From Ustulina deusta (lineage: Eukaryota > Ascomycota > Sordariomycetes > Xylariales > Xylariaceae), in contig JAJNNX010000058.1 in the NCBI GenBank assembly GCA_023159155.1, forward strand, positions 62,001 to 126,000: 64,000 bases of DNA, read 5' to 3'. The position numbers and the translations under genes were made by a program. Under the pieces are notes generated by a model. That model had not been told where the DNA came from, searched no databases, and was given only the letters and a program-made list of their open reading frames with translations. Positions 60,380 through 64,000 of this stretch are shown here, in pieces. Within the stretch, counting starts at the first letter, position 1. Every line of letters begins with the position of its first letter.

Positions 60380-61317
60380 TGATACTATTAATCTTACCTT
60401 TCTCCCTGAAGAGCTGCTTATTCAGATAGCCAACCGACTAAGTCCAGAGGACAGAATTACTACCGCGTTTGCCTTTCCGGATCAATTCATGAACTCCGAT
60501 CGGTTTCACGTGTTCTACGAGGATGCTCATCACCAGCTAATAGCCATTCCTACGTGGATACACGAGCCGGAAAGAATCGAACGGGGACGCCGCCCTTTAA
60601 TCCTTGTGGCCATCGCCCATATGTTTAGTGTAAACCAAATTAGGCATATACTAGACCGATATGAAGGATTTTGCAGAGCCAGCCAAATAGACCCCCACGC
60701 TTTTCTCAACTCGACATTCCCCGACAACAGACGTGCAGACCTTCCGCCGCTCAGCCCGCGGTCTAGGAATAGGATGCGTAGTGTGTTCAGTTTTCATGTA
60801 GCCGTCATATTCCGGCGTAGAGATATAGTTAAGTATTGAAGTAGTATGAGTGGATTATGTAGGTGATCACTTGTTCAAGCCACATGGTGGCTATGCTAGT
60901 ATAGGAGGATAAAATACTATAGGGAATACTTTCGACACTAGCTAGAAGAATCATTAGTATTACATACGCAGAATAATAAAAATTAATTTTTTTATTTCCG
61001 ATACGCTTGATTAATAGATCCCCCAAAAGAGTATAGTGATTACTATACTAGGAAGTGTAGGTTCGGCCTATCTCCTAGTATATGGGCACTGCTATATTGA
61101 GACCAACTGGGAGTAGTTATTTACAGGTGCCCACTTCAGTATCTAATTGAACGAGGGGCAAATGTGAATCAGACAACGAGAAGCAATAATTACGATTTTG
61201 GCAACCCCTTGCGATATGCCCTTGAGCTTGCCGCGACGTTGTCGGTCCACTACCACCCCCGCGCTTCTGATTCGGAGAGAAGGACCGCGTGGGAAGATAT
61301 TGCATGTAACTAACTCC
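60380..61317 (+). pseudogene. F-box / ankyrin-repeat gene, probably decayed
   Basis: From about 60380 the frame reads FLPEELLIQIANRLSPEDRI, an F-box-like start. It continues through PLILVAIAHMFSVNQIRHIL and FCRASQIDPHAFLNS, resembling the region before ankyrin repeats in fungal F-box/ankyrin proteins, to a stop at 60837. A possible intron (donor GTATTG at 60833, acceptor before 61120) would join it in frame to LQYLIERGANVNQTTRS, a clear ankyrin helix, before a stop at about 61315. No ATG opens the frame upstream of 60489, the proposed intron is long, and the ankyrin part is only one to two repeats. I favour a truncated relic over a working gene. Confidence 0.5.
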
Positions 61318-61642
61318 TGAAATCATAACGATAGTAACTCCGTTGTTCCTGAAGACACTTTATGAAAGGTTCACGCAGCCTGAGTCTATCACATTTTTTG
61401 TTCTGTTAAATGTGAGTGCAACTAACTTCCTTTGTTGCCTATGTCGAAATTAGTGTAGCAAATTTAATGAAAGTATAATATCCGTAATTCCTAAAGTTCA
61501 ATTCGCATTCTCCTGATTGAAGCTATGGAAACCTATTGAGCTTTCACTTCAGCTCCCTGCCGTACCCCCATTGCCTCAATTGGGATCAGTCCTCGAGGCA
61601 CACATCGCGCGCCTACACATCTTAGTGAAGCTAGATCAGCTC
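61318..61642. other. Intergenic, no gene seen
   Basis: This 325-bp stretch separates the F-box/ankyrin relic from the aldehyde dehydrogenase 3' end. Confidence 0.5.
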
Positions 61643-63261
61643 CTAATTCTTCCAAGTCACAGTCTTCGTTTTGAGATACTCCTCGAGACCACACGACGAA
61701 CCAAACCTTCCATATCCACTGCCCTTGACACCTCCATGAGGTAAAGCCGGTTCATCGTGAGCTGTCATATCATTGATATGTACCGCGCCGCTTTCGATAT
61801 TCCTTGCAAACCACAATCCGGTTCTTAGATCTTCGGTAAAAACGGCTGCTGTCAAACCATATTGAGTATCGTTTGCAACACGTACTGCTTCTTCCTTACT
61901 ACCGACCTCAATATAGCTCACGACTGGTCCGAAGGATTCTTGGTGATATATATCCATGGTAGATGTTACGTTGCCGAGCATAATAGGTGGCATTTTTGTT
62001 TTGGTAGGGTCTTCCGCGTTGATTATTTCTTGTGGGTTGATGTCACCATGCAAAACAGATGCGCCTTTGCTGATGGCGTCAGAAACAAGTCTCGCGTTCC
62101 TCTTGGTAGCCTGCGTGTTGATCAGGCTGAACGCGTCCGGCCATATTTGCGCTATAGAATGTCGCAATTTTGGAAGGAATTTCTCGCTGACCGACTTGTG
62201 CACGATAATCCGTTCTGTGCTCATACAAACTTGGCCTGCGACCATGAATGCACCGACGGCGCATTTCACTGCTGCAAGATCTAAGTTGGCATCATCCCAG
62301 ATAATCGCTGGTGATTTCCCACCAAGCTCTAGTACAAGAGGTTTGAGATATTGGCCAGCAATCTTGGCAACTAAAGGAGCGAGCTTTAGTAAGGGAGTGG
62401 GATGATCATCTCATATCGGGACTTACTGATCTGACCAACTGCACCGCTTCCTGTAAAATTCAGCTTTTTCACGTGATCATTGGCAATGATGGACTCGGTG
62501 ACAGGTGCTGCGTTGGCTCGATCTGTTGTAATGAAGTTCAAGACACCTCTCGGTAGCCCAGCTTCATGCAAAATTGACGCGGTGCGGTGCATACATCTAG
62601 GAGCCCATTCAGAGCCTTTATGAACAACCGTGCACCCCGCAGCAATAGGATATAGAACAGCACGAGTACCAAGAATAAAAGATGCGTTCCTGCGTATTCT
62701 TTAGTAGAGTTCTGCATTTCAAATAAGATGGCCAATGGTTTACCAACCATGGTGCAATTGCCAACACGACTCCGTATGGTTCTTGCCAGATCACTAAAAC
62801 GGATTAGGTCAGAAAAGATTCGCTTTGAGACTTTTCAAGCAGATGAAGCGGAGACGCTCACTTGCTGAGGTATTCGGATCTGCAACATGGGGTACAGAAC
62901 CAGCGAGAGTGCTCACACGGCCAGCAACATCTCGCAACATGTTGATAGTAGTATCAACATTGAAAGTCGCGTATTGTCCTCCAATGCCAAGCTCTCCAAT
63001 GAGCAACTTCTCCAGTTCTTCCCTCCTCTGGCACATCAGGTCTGCTGCCTTGAGACATATGTCTCTCCGTGTAGCAGGGTCAGTAGACTTCCATGATGGA
63101 AAAGCTGCTGCTGCCGCCTCGACAGCAGCCGTGGCATCTGTTTCAGTAGCAAGAGAACATAAATGGAGGACTTCGTCCGTGACAGGTGATCTCACTTCGA
63201 ATGCTCCCTGAGGGGCATACTCTTCGCCGTTTATGATCAATGGCACAGTGTAAAACGCCAT
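61643..63261 (-). CDS. NAD(P)-dependent aldehyde dehydrogenase
   Basis: ALDHs oxidise aldehydes to acids. Exons 62862-63261, 62748-62793, 62427-62689 and 61643-62370 join in frame to 478 aa, the usual ALDH length; introns are 68, 58 and 56 bp. Motifs in order: WQEPYGVVLAIAPWNASFIL (substrate channel and cofactor, spanning a splice site), FTGSGAVGQI (NAD-binding), LELGGKSP (general-base Glu), AGQVCMSTERI (catalytic Cys near residue 284) and ESFGPVVSYIEV. The C-terminus has DEPALPHGGVKGSGYGRFG. The sequence style is that of fungal vanillin/salicylaldehyde- or succinate-semialdehyde-type enzymes, so an aromatic or semialdehyde substrate is plausible but not proven. No peroxisomal or mitochondrial signal is evident. 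Confidence 0.93.
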
Positions 63262-64000
63262 CTGCGAGAGCTAGAATGAGTTTATCTGCAAAGAGCAAAG
63301 GAGAGCGATACAGATTCAAGATGGAGATAGATATAAAGAAATAAATTCAGCTGTGGTCCAGTTTGTTGAATATACAAAGAGATGTTTGTCTACAAAACAT
63401 TCGAGGAAGGAAAATGAGGCTACTCGTGGTTTACCTAACGCATATCCATATGTGCAGATTAATTTAGTGTTTCATACAGTATACCATTGATTGGAGGCAT
63501 AGTGCTTATAGCTATCCGCGCACAGCTCCGTAAGTTGTGACCTGTCGCATAACGGAGCAAATAGCTGTACAAGGTCCTACTGTAGCATTCCAGCCCCAAT
63601 CTTCATCATTTCTGACAAAACCCTCCTAATTATGATATGCCTTAGCCGCCATATGTACGTGTGTGACAGCATTGATCACGGAAGCCTTGATGATACCATC
63701 GACGATAATAAGATGGGATCGAAAGCATGTAGAAGCGGACAGGTAACCACATGCTTGATACCAAGGTACCTACCGAAAGGCCCTGATTGCAAGTGTACAG
63801 AAATTGGAATCCGTCACATTTACAGCAGGACTCAATTGCCCCCCCGCCCAAGTTGGCTCACATAACAAAAAATACTACCTATTTCCAGCCTGCGTCAAAG
63901 GAATAGAGGGATGCTGCTGCTATGCGACGATAGATACTACTAATGAAGAAATAACAACAGGGATTCCGTCTGCTAAGTGCCGTGGGTAACCTGCAAGCGT
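63262..64000. other. Upstream region of the aldehyde dehydrogenase, no gene seen
   Basis: Overlapping short ORFs on both strands at 63632-63989 lack family character. A GGTACCTACC motif lies at about 63765. The window ends here. Confidence 0.5.

Noticed and set aside
1..64000. tRNA, rRNA, CRISPR arrays and bacterial-type operons
   Set aside because: I found no tRNA-like cloverleaf with a TTCGA box in a plausible setting, no rRNA and no spaced repeats. The window is eukaryotic with spliced genes.

Overview
The window comes from a filamentous ascomycete (Pezizomycotina, most likely a Sordariomycete; I would not name a genus). The evidence is short spliceosomal introns of about 48-70 bp with GTANGT donors and CTAAC-type branch sites, fungus-specific families (CFEM GPI protein, METR/CYS-3 bZIP, NLR-type proteins), many TACCTAGGTA-type motifs between genes, and a retrotransposon carrying the transition-only damage expected of RIP. 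Exon models were built by hand from splice sites, reading frame and remembered family conservation. All are inferences that RNA data could test.

Region 1-15 kb is core genome. It holds VPS11 (HOPS/CORVET tethering, truncated by the window edge), MLH3 (mismatch repair and meiotic endonuclease), a Ser-rich conserved fungal protein, a branch-1-type nitrilase and a CFEM GPI-anchored cell-surface protein, followed by about 3 kb with no gene.

Region 15-35 kb looks like an accessory island. It holds a fungal-specific single-pass membrane protein; a 1006-residue protein joining a chymotrypsin-like protease domain (Cys in the nucleophile position) to a peptide:N-glycanase (PNG1) domain that lacks its catalytic Cys and His; an NLR/STAND-like protein whose second intron contains a complete 7.2-kb RIP-mutated Ty1/copia element; and a large AAA ATPase. 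The protease-PNG1 fusion is my best candidate for something new.

Region 37-53 kb returns to core genome: ribonucleotide reductase large subunit RNR1 with ACGCG boxes upstream, a classical SDR, a TatD-type nuclease, the kinetochore protein CHL4/CENP-N, the sulfur regulator METR/CYS-3 with an 840-bp intron, and a small conserved fungal protein. Region 53-64 kb is gene-poor and repeat-scarred: a hAT transposase relic, a SET-domain gene, a minisatellite, a decayed F-box/ankyrin gene and an intact aldehyde dehydrogenase.
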